64,000 bases of DNA from Ricinus communis (lineage: Eukaryota > Streptophyta > Magnoliopsida > Malpighiales > Euphorbiaceae), in the NCBI RefSeq assembly GCF_019578655.1, contig NC_063262.1:18421582-18485581 (forward strand), in the 5' to 3' direction. Position 1 is the first letter of the stretch. The number at the start of each line of letters is the position of its first letter. The notes beneath the pieces were generated by a model, which did not search any database, was not told the DNA's origin, and saw nothing but the letters and a program-made list of their open reading frames with translations. This document shows positions 44,359 to 55,972 of this stretch, one piece after another. The position numbers were made by a program, and so were the translations under genes.

Positions 44359-46531
44359 TGTGAGTATCAGCTTTTCCGGATCTAGATATCGAGGGAAAAA
44401 CGGAAAACCCTATGACGAAAGTTATTGCCTTCTTGGGTCCCAAGAGGTGAAGGACACGCAAATTCGAGGCTGGGGTCGAGGTTAATTGAGCTGGAATTAC
44501 CTTTTCGAAATCAATTTGGACCTAATTGTCAGAAAAAGTTAAGTTTAAAGGTCAAAATGATAATTTTTACAAATTCAGAGACCTAATTGTAATTTTTTAA
44601 AACTCCCTCTACATAGAGCTAATCGGCTCTACATAGAGCTAATTGGAATTTTGTACTCCAGCATCATTTTTTTGTGACGATTCACGTCCAGATACAAATT
44701 CTAGAAGATTTTCTTGACGATATTCATAATTTTTATCGATAATTATTTAAATTTTAAATTACAATTGAATATTTAATCGATATATTCCTACAATCTATCG
44801 CCTCCTTATTTCTATAAATAGAAAGAGGTGATTAGAGTTTAAGAAGGACAATTAAGAGCTAAAAATTGGCAGTAAGTGACATTGATACTTAGGAGAACTG
44901 AGAAAGAAAATATAGAGAGAAAATCCAGAGAGAAAATAAAGAAAAATACTATCATTTTTAGTTGACATCAGAAGATTTAAGCCACTAAGAAGGAACAATT
45001 TTAGGAAACAAGCCACTAAAAAAAGAATAGCTTTTGGAAACTATTTTTAAATCGACATAAAGTTTCTCTACATCAAATCTAGTACTAAATTCCTACCCAG
45101 TCTTCGACTCAACCGTATCCTCATCGCTTAAGACTCGTAAATCCATCATTCACGATGACAACCTGAGGGTTCCTTTAATCATCAATTCACCATCATCATA
45201 AAATCGGTTCTTTCATTCCTTTTTGTTTTCTTTAATTATTTATTTTAGAAACATGATTAGGATTTTGATTTATGATTAGCGTGATTAGATTAGGATTTTT
45301 GTGAATATGCATGCTAATTGGATTTGAATCTTATAATAAGAAAGAGTTTCAAAATCTGACATTTTGCCAATCATGATTTTAGATCTAATTAGAAACATGT
45401 TATAGAATTAATATTTAGATTTATTTTTCCATTATGATTAGGTAATTAAACATGTTAAATATGATTGCTTGATTGATTTGCCATTTGTTAGTTTACTATA
45501 TTTAGGATTTCTATTAGTTTAGAATTTTGATCGTTCAATTGACTCTTGTTGCTTTTACTTTAATAATTTTATCCTATTTTCTTTTATTCTAATCGATTTT
45601 AATATTTGTGCATGTGAAATTCCATTCTAGGGATGTAAAAATGTACTGACGAACAATGAAAACCAACCTGGAAATCCTAGATTTGATCGGTTGTTCATGC
45701 CCAGCCCATATTTGTTTTTTGCATTTTTGGATATTTTTTGATGTATTCTGGCATCTGTATAGTTTTTAGGTCTTTTTCTTTCGCAATCGTAGTTGTAGGC
45801 TGGGTTTTACTTTCTACTTTATTTTGTTTATTTTGTTTATTATATGGTTAATTAAATGATTGATTAATTAAAATGGGCCATATAGATTTAGGCCTAAACT
45901 TGGATCCAACATGAATATGGTAGTCTAATAGGCTAATTAACATTAACTGGGCCTAAAATCTTAAAATCTAATAGATTTAGCGGACTTTGGCATGCTTAGT
46001 TAGGGTTTGGACTTAATTAGAATTAGGATCACACTGAATGGGCCTCATCATAATAAGTAATCCATCAGGTCTAAAGGCTGGAAATCCAGAGCATAACGTA
46101 GAATTGGGCTAGACTAGGTGGGCTATATACATAATTAACTAGTAAATTAGGCTAACTATTCTAATACGGGGTAGGCTTGAATAAAAATGGGTTAGACTTA
46201 GGTGTATTATGTGTGTTATTTGATATGCCTGTGTATAAATTGCTTGCATTTATATGGAATAATTTGTTAAATAGTAAAATTAAAGACTAATATACACAAA
46301 TAAGGAAGTTGGCTTCCAGATCCATCTTTGGACTTTATAGCATAAGCTTCCTTATGGAATCTAAGAGACGCCACTCATTAGTAAAAGTGTCCCGGTGATT
46401 ACCCAGGTGGCGACTCCCATATCTGCGCTAGTCTTAGTGACTAGTTGACATGTTTCCGATTAGGTTGAAAAGCCTTATAATGCCATAGTCGCTAAAGATA
46501 CTTATGTGCACGCCCAAAACCGCCGCCCACA
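44359..46531 (+). mobile_element. Tat-like LTR in + orientation inside the PMD gene
   Basis: It opens TGTGAGTATCAG, then TTTTCCGGATCTAGATATCGAGGG, has TCTATAAATAGAAAG near 44810 and ends CCGCCGCCCACA. Length and order match 40314-42516, in reverse orientation, so the two LTRs stand head to head. It is followed by GCGGGAGTAAGAGG, which may be a scrap of PBS-adjacent sequence. Left flank CTATC and right CTATG (46548-46552) nearly agree, but 16 extra bases precede the right one, so a clean solo-LTR target duplication is not proven. Confidence 0.75.
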
Positions 46532-46547
46532 GCGGGAGTAAGAGGAT

Positions 46548-47360
46548 CTATGGCTTTGGCATGCTGTTCATGTGAGTTCTGCTCTATCTTTTATCTCTGT
46601 CTCTTCCTTCTTTCATTTTCATGACTACTGATTTTTGTTTTCCAAGCCTAGGCTTTGGAGATCGGCCTTCTAGTGGGCTTACAGCCCATCTGTATGTCAC
46701 GGACCTTCCCTCACTTGATTCGTTGGGGCTCGAGCAGGAGTTTCATACTCGTGATTTATGTATATGGTTACTTACCTTACAGTTTTACAGTTTCAAAGCT
46801 ATTGGCTGGGGGAGCGATGTCACTAGAACCTTTACATGCTTTCTACTATTGACCTTGAACAGAGGAGGATTTTGTTTGCTGGACCTGCTTGTCGAGCGTG
46901 GTATTTAGGCAAGAGGATTTATGGGAAGGAGCGAGGCCCTAATATACGCCGAGTTCCCTTGCCTCCATCTTTCTCTATGTTTTAGACAGCATATCTCACT
47001 AAGGACACATAATACAAATAACCATACAGATTCAGAGAGACTAGTTCAAGCACATTCATTGATTGGCTGGTGCTGCGAGGAGGTAGTTCTTTGTCCTTGG
47101 CAAGGAGTGGCGGGTAAGAAAATGATTTATGCAATGCAAAATGTATGCATGTTTGTATGTATAAAGTGTACTAACTAATCTCCTTTCGAGTTTTCATCAG
47201 AGAGACCACAAGAGCTTGCAAGGGCAGGTGAACGACCGAGAACATTAAATTGATGCTCAACAACGTATGTTTGACACTCTGATGCTTCAGCTCTATACCT
47301 TGTGGACTCAGGGGATGGACATTGATTCAGATGATGGGATAGGGGATTCGGGAAAGAAAC
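46548..47360 (+). pseudogene. PMD ORF, continuation after the LTR
   Basis: After the LTR, CTATGGCTTTGGCATGCTG continues the PMD Y-W-G segment, then GTGAGTTC gives an intron-donor pattern. Sequence from about 46655 reads EIGLLVGLQ and later FPHLIRWGS, like the PMD segment with IGG--LLLQ-W---RFP. Near 47200-47360 a Gln/Asp-rich end (QLYTLWTQGMDIDSDDGI) precedes a TGA. Frames change between pieces, consistent with introns or decay. This is a weaker match than the first part. Confidence 0.45.
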
Positions 47361-47852
47361 TTAGCTTTTGATTTTTTATTATCGCTTGTACTTTTCTTTT
47401 TTTGACATTGCTTATAAAACTCAACTTTTAATATATAAAATTCTGCACTTCCGATATATGTATTGTCACTATTTCTTCTTGATGTCATCTATTTTGGGTG
47501 TACATATGACCGGGGCCAAGAAAATGCAAAAAAATCCTTCGGAAGGCTGAAAATTGGCCTAATTACATCACATAATCGATCAGGTGTGTGCTAAGCCGAT
47601 CGGCTGTTTGCTCAGTCAATTCACCTCTACAGTCGCATAGTCCGAATAAAACATTATTTTTAAGGGTATAAATACCCATGCACCCCTCACACTTCTCCAT
47701 ACACGGTTCCTTCTTCCATAAGTTAGAAAAAATATCCTAAAAAAGTGCCAAAAGCCTACAAACCATTCTTAAAACCCTAACGGAAGATGATTGGATCAAA
47801 CTTGAAAAATTTCATCTTTCATCTTCTAAAGCCATGCAACACACCAAGCTTG
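47361..47852 (+). other. Spacer with second antisense promoter-like site
   Basis: It holds T-rich sequence, a GCCGATCGGC palindrome group (47566-47640) and TATAAATA at 47667-47674, followed by a C-rich CCATGCACCCCTCAC start-like region. The next ORF begins about 180 bp later. There is no PMD similarity. Confidence 0.4.
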
Positions 47853-48228
47853 ATTATGGGTTTTTCCATTATGCTGTCAACTTTTTTGGTATTCAAGAGG
47901 CCATGTCTTTAGATTTAATGGGCAAGAGATATACACCATGATTGAAGAGTTTTCCACCATTTTTGGAGGCCTTATGGATTCCTCTTATTTGATTGCTTTG
48001 CCAAAGCTTGATGATCCTTTTTTTGGTAGATTAGTGGAGCTATTCGACATGCCCCCAGCTGAAGTTCTATCTCATTCTATTGGTGAGCACATTATTCTTA
48101 CTTCTCTAATCATTGATCAAGTGGAGCATGGAGCGGATCCTATACCCATCATTCTGGCTGAAACCATCATTAGGCTAGACATGTATAAAACCCATCAACG
48201 GTTTGGAGGCAGCCTCATTCTTTTATAG
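47853..48228 (+). pseudogene. DUF7745-like ORF, antisense to element B pol
   Basis: The frame is open from a TGA near 47850 to the TAG at 48226-48228. It reads LFWYSRGHVFRFNGQEIYTM, then IEEFSTIFGG, then a long Pro/Ile-rich tail (PPAEVLSHSIGEHIILTSLI). The pattern W----VFRFN--E--PTIEEF--LLG is the conserved start of the DUF7745-type domain found in plant transposon-associated ORFs. Just upstream, LTEDDWIKLEKFHL in another frame may be its beginning after a one-base shift. It may be exon 1 of a gene, since TAG|GTATAC is a possible donor. Confidence 0.5.
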
Positions 48229-48440
48229 GTATACAATAAAGTCTCTCCTTAACTTTTGCCTAAGCTTCCCTTTCGGGTTTTCAACTTAGTAGGCTATTGT
48301 CTTACTTTTTGCTTAAGTTGTCCTTTCGAGTTTTCAACTTAGTAGACTTTGTTTTTGCGTAAGTCACTCTTCTAAGTTTTCAACTTAGCTTTCTCTTTTT
48401 TCTTTTCTTTTACTTTGCCTTTTGCATTTTCTTTTGCAGA
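48229..48440 (+). repeat. Intron-like segment with three ~50-bp direct repeats
   Basis: Three copies of a phrase near TTTTTGC-TAAGT--TC and GTTTTCAACTTAGTAG lie around 48252-48290, 48306-48343 and 48352-48388. The segment is pyrimidine-rich and ends CTTTTGCAG at 48440, an acceptor pattern. It probably is an intron of the antisense ORF, expanded by tandem duplication. The same GGGTTTTC--A phrase occurs at the pol ends of A and B. Confidence 0.5.
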
Positions 48441-48950
48441 TTTGATTGCGTGAAAAACTCTAGATACTAACCATCCCAAGGAACATTGATAAATACGAGC
48501 TGAAGCACGTGCAAGTTTGATAAGTTGTTATTTGCAGGACTATGATGGCTGGATTTCTTGGATAAAGGGCATCCCACATACACTTATTTGCTGGTGCTGT
48601 ACCTGGCGGAGAATCAAGCATGTCACACTTAAGGTATATGGCAATTGTGTGCAAGCATCCACCTTCTACACACCCTAAAGACTTTGTCGCCAGTACGGTA
48701 GAAGCAATGGATCTTGGAATTCTCTCCTAAATTTGAAGGCTTCCCACTCAGACAGGATTTTCTAGACAAGATGGAGAGACTCTGGCCTCGCCGAGACATA
48801 GAGTGCAATCTTGACTTCAAAGGCTTGGGTTGAGCTTCAAATTACCACTTCCCCTAGATTTGCAAGGTTCAAGAGGACCTGAGAGCTAGCTGTTGATTCT
48901 AAAGATGCAGATGCAAATGCAAAGAGAAGGAAATGAAAAAAATGTTTCTT
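48441..48950 (+). pseudogene. Possible downstream exon of the antisense ORF
   Basis: Plus-strand frames are open in pieces (around 48540-48640 and 48700-48830) and end in a Lys/Glu-rich segment near 48905-48950. Position and strand continue the DUF7745-like ORF. No domain is recognised and there are internal stops. It abuts the 3' end of element B's pol region, which runs on the other strand. Confidence 0.3.
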
Positions 48951-49239
48951 TTTTTAGATCTCATTCATTTTGCCCAGTACTTTAGCTTAGTTCTTCTTTT
49001 AATTTAGTGTGTAAAGTAATAAACTGACATACATATGCTTGATAAAAATTCCAAACAATTTTATTCATTTAAAATGAAGGCCCAAATAGGTATATTTTGA
49101 TTTCTCATGCTACAACTCCGGTCACTAGTCAGTCTTTTCAGATTGTCTAACTAATTATTTTCTATCATTGCCCTAATTTTTACCTATCTAGCCCTTTTGG
49201 GTTTTCCAATCAGTAGCCTATCTTTTCTATTATATAGAG

Positions 49240-50440
49240 TATTTCTTGAGATGATCTAGGTTGATTGGCTCAGAGAACTCGTCCCCTTCCAAATCCAAGA
49301 TCTTAGCGCCACCTTTTGGCAGAATTTATTTTACCAAGTGTGGGCCTTCCCAATTAGTCTTGAACTTTCCTTTTAGGTTGAACACAGTAGATCTTGTGTG
49401 TTTCAATACCAAATCTTCGGCTTTTATCTTTTCTAGATTTACTTTCTTATTGAACGCCTTGGTTATCCGTTTCTGGTATAATTGCATATGATATAAGGCT
49501 TTCATCCTTCTCTCATCCATTAGAGCCAACTGTAGATATCTCAGCTCAGCTCATTGGTACTCTGGTATTTCTACCTCTAATACAACTCTCAAAGATTTTA
49601 GCTCTAACTCAACTTGCAAGACCGCTTTAGTCCTATAAACTAAAGAGTGCAAAGTCTGCCCAATCGACGATCGCTCAGTTGTTCGATATCCCAAAGTGCA
49701 AAGGGTAACTGAAATGACCAATCCTTATGGTTTCATACCATCTTCAAGAGGATTCTATTTAAGTTCTTGTTAACTACTTCCACCGCTCCATTTTTTTTAG
49801 GTTTATATGGAGAAGAACTGTGATGCTTGACTTGTATTCTGCTAATAAGTCTGTCATTTCGCCCATGAACTACACCTATTATCTATCACAACATGATGTG
49901 GGACTCCATATATGCAGATTAGATTTCTTTCTATAAACCTGGCCATTTGTCTTGCTCCTAGAGTAGTGAATGACTCAGCCTCAACCCACTTGGAGAAATA
50001 GTTGATCGCTACTACTATATGTCTGTGCCTTTTGAAGGAGGTTTTATTTCTCCGATAATGTCAATTCCTCAAGCTGTAAAAGGCCATGGAGATGTTAAGT
50101 TATGCAGCTCAGTTGGAAATACATGAATCAGGTCATTGTAAATGCGGCACTCATGGCATTTCCTCACTAAAGCTATATAATCCTTTTCCATCATTAACTA
50201 GTAATAGCCCTGACGCATGATCTTCCTAGTCAACTATGCCATTCATATGAGGCCCACATGCTCCTTTGTGCATTTCTTCCATCACTACTTGTGCTTCCGC
50301 CTTAGTAACACAACGAAGTTGGACACTTGAAGCCATTCTTCTGTACAACACTCCTTCATAGCTGAGGTAACTTCTAGCCTATATCCGAGTGTGTATCTTT
50401 CCTTTGTAATCATTTTCTCGGGATACACCCTATCTTCTAT
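49240..50440 (-). pseudogene. Element B integrase
   Basis: The C-terminal part (49529-49326) reads ALMDERRMKALYHMQLYQKR and VFNLKGKFKTNWEGPHLVK, a clear gypsy integrase tail. The core near 50040-49890 reads VVAINYFSKWVEAESF, where the first catalytic Asp has become Asn; RFIERNLIC-YGVPHHVV follows. The zinc-binding part is near 50300-50100. With this substitution and stops it cannot integrate DNA. Element A keeps Asp at the same position. Confidence 0.8.
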
Positions 50441-50649
50441 AAACCTCTTCAAATTGTAGAACTATGGCTTCTCCTCTAGTCCTATCTAAACTTGCATGGC
50501 CTAATTTCCTTGATAACATGGTGCTCTTAACTTTATGGTTACCAATAGGTTCGTTGGAAGTTGCGAGGGGTTGTCCCACATTGATGATAGGGTAGCTAGC
50601 GCATCTACCATCTAATTTTCATCTTACAACAAATGAATGAATGAACATT

Positions 50650-51480
50650 TGGAAAAGTTTTAAACCAAAGTCTTAAGGTAATTGACATGGTTTCAATCTT
50701 TGCTCTTCACATCCCATTCCTCAATGGTTTGTTGGATCACTAGCATTAAATCCCCGTAGACCATCACTTGTCTTGCTCTTGCTACTACAGCCGCTTCTAA
50801 TCCAAGTAAATATGCTTCGTACTCTGCCATTTTATTGGTCACTTTGAAATCCAATCTCTTAGCCATCAGTAGCATTTCTCCTTCTAGCATAATCAGAATC
50901 ACTCCTAACTATGCACCTCTGACGTTGACAGCTCCATCGAAGTACATCTTCCAGTCTTGAATCTCAATTGCCCTTAGACTCTCATCAAGGAACTCTAGAT
51001 CCTAAGGATTATCTCCTTCAATCGCGTTTTGAGCTAAAAACTCCCCTACAACCTATCCTTGACCACCTTCTTAGTGATGTACTCGATGTCGAATTCTATT
51101 AAGAACAGTAACCATCTAGCTAGCTTTCCCATAAGTGATGGAGATTCGGATAGGTAATTCAGCGGGTTTATTTTTGAAATTGCTTACACCCTATAAGACT
51201 AGAAATAATGCCTCAACTTGCTTGTAACCCATATCATGGCTAAACATGTCTTTTTCATGAGGTTATACTTCGACTCATAAGGCAACAACTTCTTATTGAG
51301 AAATAGACTATATGCTCCATGTCATTTGGCCCACATTACGCCATCATTGCCCATATGGCTTCCTCTTCCAAGGCCAAGCATAAAATCAATAGTTTACTAT
51401 TCTTCGACAGCTACAGTACTGACAACTTTATTAGATACTCCTTAATTTTATTAAAGGCTTTTCTGACAGTGTTCATCCCA
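50650..51480 (-). pseudogene. Element B RNase H (archaeal-type) region
   Basis: The minus-strand frame 50902-50693 reads MAKRLDFKVTNKMAEYEAYL, then GLEAAVVARARQVMVYGDLM, then LVIQQTIEEW. This is the second half of the archaeal-type RNase H typical of Tat elements (NMAEYEA, GL-AA, V-GDS-LV--Q). The Ser after GD is Leu here. The first part of the domain and the RT connection extend to about 51480 with stops. Confidence 0.8.
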
Positions 51481-52132
51481 TACTGACATTTTCTTAAAAG
51501 GTGGAATATAGGATCACAAACCATTGTAAGCTTGGAAATGAATCTACTGATGTACTGTAATTATCCTAGAAATCCTCTGATTTCCTTCTCTATCTGCGGC
51601 ACTGGCATCTCTTGAATAGCCTTTACCTTGTCTGGATCAATCTTTATTCCCCATTGATTCACTATATGCCCTAGCAGCTTTCTAAACGTTATCCCGAATA
51701 TGCTCTTCTTCGAATTAAGCCTCACGTTATACCTTTCCACTTGTCCTAAGAACTTATCTAAAGCTTGGAAGTGCCCTTCCTTTGTCTCAAACCTTACCAT
51801 TATGTCATATATCTATACCTCCACTTCCTTATGCATTATGTCATGAAACAAGATAGTGGCTGCACTCTAATAAGTTGCCCCTATAGCATTATATCCCCCC
51901 ACCTAGTGATGAACGATGTCTTTAACTTGTTTACTACTGCCATCATGATCTGGTTGTATTCGGAGAAACCATTAGTGAAAGAATACATAGCACTTGAGGC
52001 TGCAGTGTCAATTGTGATATCTATATGAGTAAGAGGAAAATCATTTTTGGGGCATGCCTTGTTTAGGTCCCGATAATCCACGCACATCCTTACTTTACCA
52101 TCCTTCTTTGAGACCGGGATGATGTTCGCCAA
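51481..52132 (-). pseudogene. Element B reverse transcriptase, catalytic box destroyed
   Basis: It starts ANIIPVSKKDGKVRMCVDYR and DLNKACPKNDFPL, all intact over 52132-51881. The catalytic box that should read YVDD is replaced by a stop followed by IYDI near 51805-51820. Then 51800-51561 continues with LNSKKSIFGITFRKLLGHIV and VKAIQEMPVPQ. Loss of an Asp and the stop make it inactive. Comparison with element A, where YVDD survives, shows the decay is independent. Confidence 0.88.
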
Positions 52133-52445
52133 CTATTAGCGATATTCGAGTACATCGAAAAAATTAGCTTTCATTTGCTTAACAACTTCTTCCCAAATAT
52201 TCTCTACCCATTCTAGCCTTAGTCTTCTCATTTTCTACTTAATTGACTTGATATGCGGATAGGTTGGGATGTGGTGCTCTGCTATCTTTCTGTCTAACCT
52301 TGGCATGTTGTTGTAAGACCAAGCAAATACTTCTTTTCTTTTTTCCATTATTTTTTATAGTTTCCTTCTCTCCTTAGGAGTTATATCATGAGTTACCATA
52401 ATGTTCCTTAGATTTTTTCATTTGTGCCTAATTAAATGAGTCAAT

Positions 52446-52980
52446 TTATATGGAATTAATGTCAAACATGCACATGTCATGATTATCAAAATGCACACTA
52501 CTATCAGAGAAAACATCACACAAGGAAGCGAAATTATCATTCATATCATTAATCTTTGAAAGAAAAGAAACATCGTCCTCATAAAGATCAGACGTTATTA
52601 CATCATCATAAAATACATTAATGATTTGCCCATCTATCAAGGTAGCTAGCTCTTGTTGGTTTAGCTTCTTAGGCAGAGCGGTGAATTCCTCTAGCTCTTC
52701 AACCTTGGTGGTGACCTTCTCACGGACCTCCTTGATGCTTAACTCGACCATCCTATTGACGATTAGACTCTTGAATATCTCAAATCCCGGCACCTAAGTT
52801 CCAACTATGGTAACAGGTTGAAGCTCCTCAAGTAAGTCTTGCACTCTTGGAAAAATATGTCTTTTAGAGTCTTACCTTTTGGTTTGTCCTCATCTTCATC
52901 CTCATGATAATCGAGCCCATCTCGAGTTTTCTGACCCTTAAAGTCCAGCAGCTCTACAATACCCTGCTAATTTTTTTCTA
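52446..52980 (-). pseudogene. Element B protease-RT linker with G-patch-like motif
   Basis: The 115-codon frame 52793-52446 ends HDMCMFDINSI, the Tat landmark also seen in element A. Upstream at 52980-52900 the minus strand reads MLGMGLEKN then QGIVELLDFKGQKTRDGLDY, a G-patch-like stretch with one stop in it. This part joins protease to RT in the polyprotein. Confidence 0.7.
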
Positions 52981-53450
52981 ACCCCATTCCAAGCATGAAA
53001 TCCATTTTTCTGAACATGCTGGATAATTTAGGATCCATGTAGTCCTTAAAGGGAACAACAATTTGGAATGAGTAGGGGCTTCCAGCTTTTGCGCAGCTTC
53101 CTGAATAGCCGAGACAATGTTACCACCTTCGGCGTTAATAGTTACTATTTCGCCTCCGTGAGGGAACTTCACCTTCTGATGTGCAGCGAAAAGCATTCCT
53201 CCTAGGGCATGGGATCATGGCCCAATAACAGTGCAAAAGTTACTAGAATATCCAAGACAGTAAGTTCCACCCAGGATTCGATAGGACCCGTCTTCATCAA
53301 TGATGAGAATGTTCCTTCCACGTCTCTTTTCATCTCATCATAGGCCCTTATCACCATATCTGATGATTTTAGATCTTTCATTGTCATCCCTAGTTTAGGG
53401 AGCATACGAGAAGGACACACATTCATGGTTGACCCATCATCTACTATCAC
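52981..53450 (-). pseudogene. Element B aspartic protease
   Basis: The frame 53450-53202 begins MIVDDGSTMNVCPSRMLPKL, the VD-GS-LN-CP form of the retropepsin active site. It later has WVELTVLDILVTFALLLGHD in place of the usual LLGRPWI flap region. The next frame, 53196-52978, reads FAAHQKVKFPHGGEIVTI, the sequence that follows protease in Tat elements. A stop separates the two. The enzyme would process Gag-Pol. Confidence 0.8.
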
Positions 53451-53599
53451 ACATGGGTCTTTTTCTCTTTGACTTCTACTGCTATATAAAGAGCCTTGTT
53501 ATGGTCTCTCCCCTCAAGTAGTAAGTCTTCATCTAAGAAAGTGATCATCCCAATGGTTCTGTCAGTTACCTTTTTTATCATTTCTTCCGGGGTAGATAT

Positions 53600-55972
53600 T
53601 GTGTTAATGCTTATACTAGACAAGGACTGGATTAAATCCTTTATATGATCTTATGAGTGCATCAGCAGCTCCCAGATGTCAGCTGCCTTCTTTTCTTTCT
53701 TCAGCTGCTCTAGTAATCCATTATCTTCTTCAGGAGCTTTCTCGACCTACTTCAGTTCTTGAGCCCCTATGTTCTTACCCACTGGCTCAACTTTTTTGCT
53801 AGAGTCACTCTGTGCAAATACCCTTTGCCTAGCATTTTTGACGTCACACTCATCTTTAGAACTGCAGTAGATATCTATGGCCAGAACCGACTTCTTTTTC
53901 CCTTCCTTCCAAACCTCCAATAGACAAGGCTCACAGGCTGCTTCATCTTTTGTTCCCAGCCACTTGGCACAATATCCTCGATTCAAATGTCAGTCATAGG
54001 AGGCTTTGAAAAACGGACCTTAAAATCAAATTTTTGTGAAGGTTGTCCTAATAGATCTTCTTATTCAGACCGAGAAAGTTTCTTAACTTGCCATTCTTCA
54101 TAATTGATCAAGTCTTGCATCTCGTGCTTGAGACAGTTGCATTGGTCTGTCACATGCTCGAAAGCCTATTGATACTTATAATATTGACCATTATGGGGCT
54201 TAGGATTATTCTTAGGCGATTGGGGCTTAAGCTTCCCGCTCCATTTTAGGTGACGAAACACTACATATAGTGGTGCCCCAGCTTGGTGAAGGTTCTCTCT
54301 AGGTTATCTATCTTAATTTTTGGGTCTAGCTTAGGCTGAGGTATGTCTTTGAAAGAGTTCATGACCTCTTCTTCATTGAAGTCAGAGGTGATCATAGACA
54401 CTTGGTTTCATGGTGGTGTGTTATTGTAGTTTGGCAGAGGGTTTCTTCTAGTACAAGGTTGGTCTGGGTTGGTTAATTTTCTAGCATCGATAAGGTCTTA
54501 AATTTCATATTTCGGTCGGATGCAATTGTTTGTATGGTGGCTGGGTGCTTGGTGGAACTTAAAATAAGTGTTGGGTTTGTAGCCAGGTGCATTTAGGTTT
54601 GGTGGGTTTTTTAGGATGGTTAGTTGGAGCATGCCATTCTGCACTAACCTCTCACACATCTTTGAGAGAGGTTGTCTGAAGTTGGAAAACCTCCTTGGTT
54701 GCTGGAAAACATTCATATATAGAGTTCTACTCCCTCCGGCCTAATAGTTCAGCCTCCCACCAATTCGCACTGTCTTCCTTTTGTCATTTTTTATTTCCTC
54801 AGCCTGAAGCCCTTTATCATCCAGGTCCATGAAAGTCCTCGAGTTCATCATCTAAAGCCTTTCGACCCAACCAGAAAGAATATTTCGAACCATCATACAT
54901 ACTTAATCCTTTTTATAAGGTTATTCTTCATCAACCCAGCCTTAATTCTCCACCTAGTCAAGAAATCTGACAAAGAACCATTCGACTTCTGTTTGGTAGA
55001 CTAAAGATCTTTAATCAGGACTTTCAACTGGGTATTATAGTCATATTATTTAATAAAAGAATTACACATATCACACCATTCAACTTTGGTAGGTTTCTCT
55101 AGCTATGATATCAGTTCACAGCAGGCCCTTCTAGTGATAGTACAAATAGCTTAACAATTTAGGTTCTACTCAACCGTGTAGTCCCCATGATGGTTACATA
55201 ATACTTTAGATGAACCTTCAGATCTCTAGTCCCGTTGAACTTGTCCATCTCAGGAATCCTAAACTTTGCAGATAACTTGTCCTCACTAGTCAACACTAAT
55301 TCCTCAAAATCATACGTCAAGTCCAACCCTTTGATTTCCAGCATGCTTTGCATCTTATCAAGCTTAGCACTTAAGCCACTTACAGCTTAATTAGTGGCAA
55401 TGGCTATTTCCCTTTTGGCTTGGTCCAGCATATATTCGTCAAAATCCTAGAAGTTTTGGGGCACTCCTCTTCTAGCAGGGTCTTCAGCAATAGCGTTAGC
55501 AGCAACATCAGTAGCGGCAGTAGTCTCAGTTATAATTGCAACTGGGTCAATCGCAGTAGGGGATTAGCTGGTGCAATTGGAGCAATAGGTGGGGCTTGGT
55601 TCGCAGCCATCCTACCTAAAAGCTATTAGAGTTCCTCCCGGATCACACCCTCAAATCATCGATAATGACATTCTTGAGGATCTCAATATCTTGCTCATTA
55701 GCTCTTTCATTAGCCATTCCAAATCTAGCTTCAGTCTCACTTGTGGAAGCTTGATGTCTTGGCTTTTCAAGGAGCTCTAACACAATCCGGATTCTCAATG
55801 AAAATGATATCCTCTCCAGCTTTCCACTATCTTGTCTCTTCCAACCTAAAAGAGTGTCTATATGGCTAAAAATAAAAAGGTTAGTATGATGCTTGTAATA
55901 TATGAGATGCATGATGCACGTGCTATGCACAAAGATAAAAGAAAAGGAGTTAGCATACTCATTAATATACAA
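53600..55972 (-). pseudogene. Element B gag
   Basis: On the minus strand ERANEQDIEILKNVIIDDL (55720-55643) opens the conserved gag start. LSAKFRIPEMDKFNGTRDLK and VHLKYY follow (55260-55180), then the capsid-like region in broken frames. Zinc-knuckle-like pieces are FHQAPSHHTNNCIRPKYEI (54555-54498) and GFEHVTDQCNCLKHEM (54165-54115). Near 53890 is GKKKSVLAIDIYCSSKDEC, and near 53690 is ADIWELLMHS, before the protease. Frameshifts and stops are scattered. It forms the particle in active relatives. Confidence 0.75.
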
